From: Bacteroidales bacterium UBA1217 | GTDB lineage: Bacteria; Bacteroidota; Bacteroidia; Bacteroidales; P3 | Reading direction: 5' to 3' | Assembly (NCBI GenBank): GCA_002309335.1 | Contig: DBXH01000050.1 | Coordinates: forward strand, 47,645-60,867 | Length of the DNA stretch: 13,223 bases | Part shown: positions 13,200-13,223 of the stretch, in pieces | Layout: the number at the start of each line of letters is the position of its first letter | Position numbering within the stretch: position 1 is the first letter of the stretch | Notes under the pieces: model-generated | The model's database searches: none | Told to the model about the DNA's origin: nothing | What the model saw: only the letters and a program-made list of their open reading frames with translations | Position numbers and translations under genes: made by a program

Positions 13200-13223
13200 T
13201 CCCCTCTTGGAGAGGGGTGCCGC
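13198..13223. repeat. GC-rich palindrome cut by the window end
   Basis: CCCCTCT (13201-13207), TGG, AGAGGGG (13211-13217) form a perfect 7-bp inverted repeat, then TGCCGC runs off the window. From memory it resembles GC-rich palindromic elements scattered between genes in Bacteroidota chromosomes; this is not verified. No T run follows within the window, so terminator function is not supported. Confidence 0.55.

Overview
The window looks like a chromosomal segment of a Bacteroidales-type bacterium (phylum Bacteroidota), probably an anaerobic gut or rumen lineage. The grounds are several -7 promoter boxes of the TAnnTTTG type, A-rich leaders without Shine-Dalgarno sequences, Bacteroidota-style signal peptides ending in AxA/Q, and gene types typical of the group (a patatin domain fused to an outer-membrane barrel, a bifunctional-nuclease/UVR protein, Bcd with EtfBA). 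The genus cannot be read from the sequence. No phage, transposase, CRISPR or plasmid gene is visible, so this is housekeeping and metabolic chromosome.

Layout. Bases 1-88 hold the 3' part of a CAT-anticodon tRNA (probably elongator Met) and its terminator. A HemW-type radical SAM protein follows on the + strand (130-1254). It converges on a minus-strand pair, an SGNH-fold membrane protein (2362-3339) and anhydromuramic acid kinase AnmK (1313-2380), which overlap by 19 bases. The divergent spacer at 3340-3457 carries back-to-back TATCTTTG boxes and launches a + strand set: RidA, a butyryl-CoA-dehydrogenase-type enzyme, EtfB and EtfA. This set closes with a strong terminator at 7060-7087. Next come a minus-strand guanine deaminase and a divergent + strand PatB/MalY C-S lyase followed by a small exported protein of unknown function. 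The last 4 kb is a minus-strand set: a bifunctional nuclease with a UVR motif, purine nucleoside phosphorylase (ATGA overlap) and a 780-residue patatin/outer-membrane-barrel protein.

How the genes fit together. Bcd with EtfA and EtfB is an electron-transfer module of the type that can couple crotonyl-CoA reduction by NADH to ferredoxin reduction. RidA removes reactive enamine/imine intermediates. PNP and GuaD are both purine-salvage enzymes, although they are not in one operon. AnmK recycles cell-wall anhydromuramic acid.

The most unusual signal lies between the genes. Six spacers carry short-period, degenerate tandem arrays, each with its own unit sequence: period 11 (about 1262-1329), about 9 (3851-3972), 9 (5121-5160), 9 with CTAG cores (5950-6008), 7 (11749-11783) and 9 switching to 7 (13145-13199). 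Several start at or inside the stop codon of the adjacent gene. All three spacers of the ridA-bcd-etfB-etfA set have one. A second theme is TTG starts: three genes have no ATG alternative, and two apparent TTG starts lie inside TATCTTTG promoter boxes.
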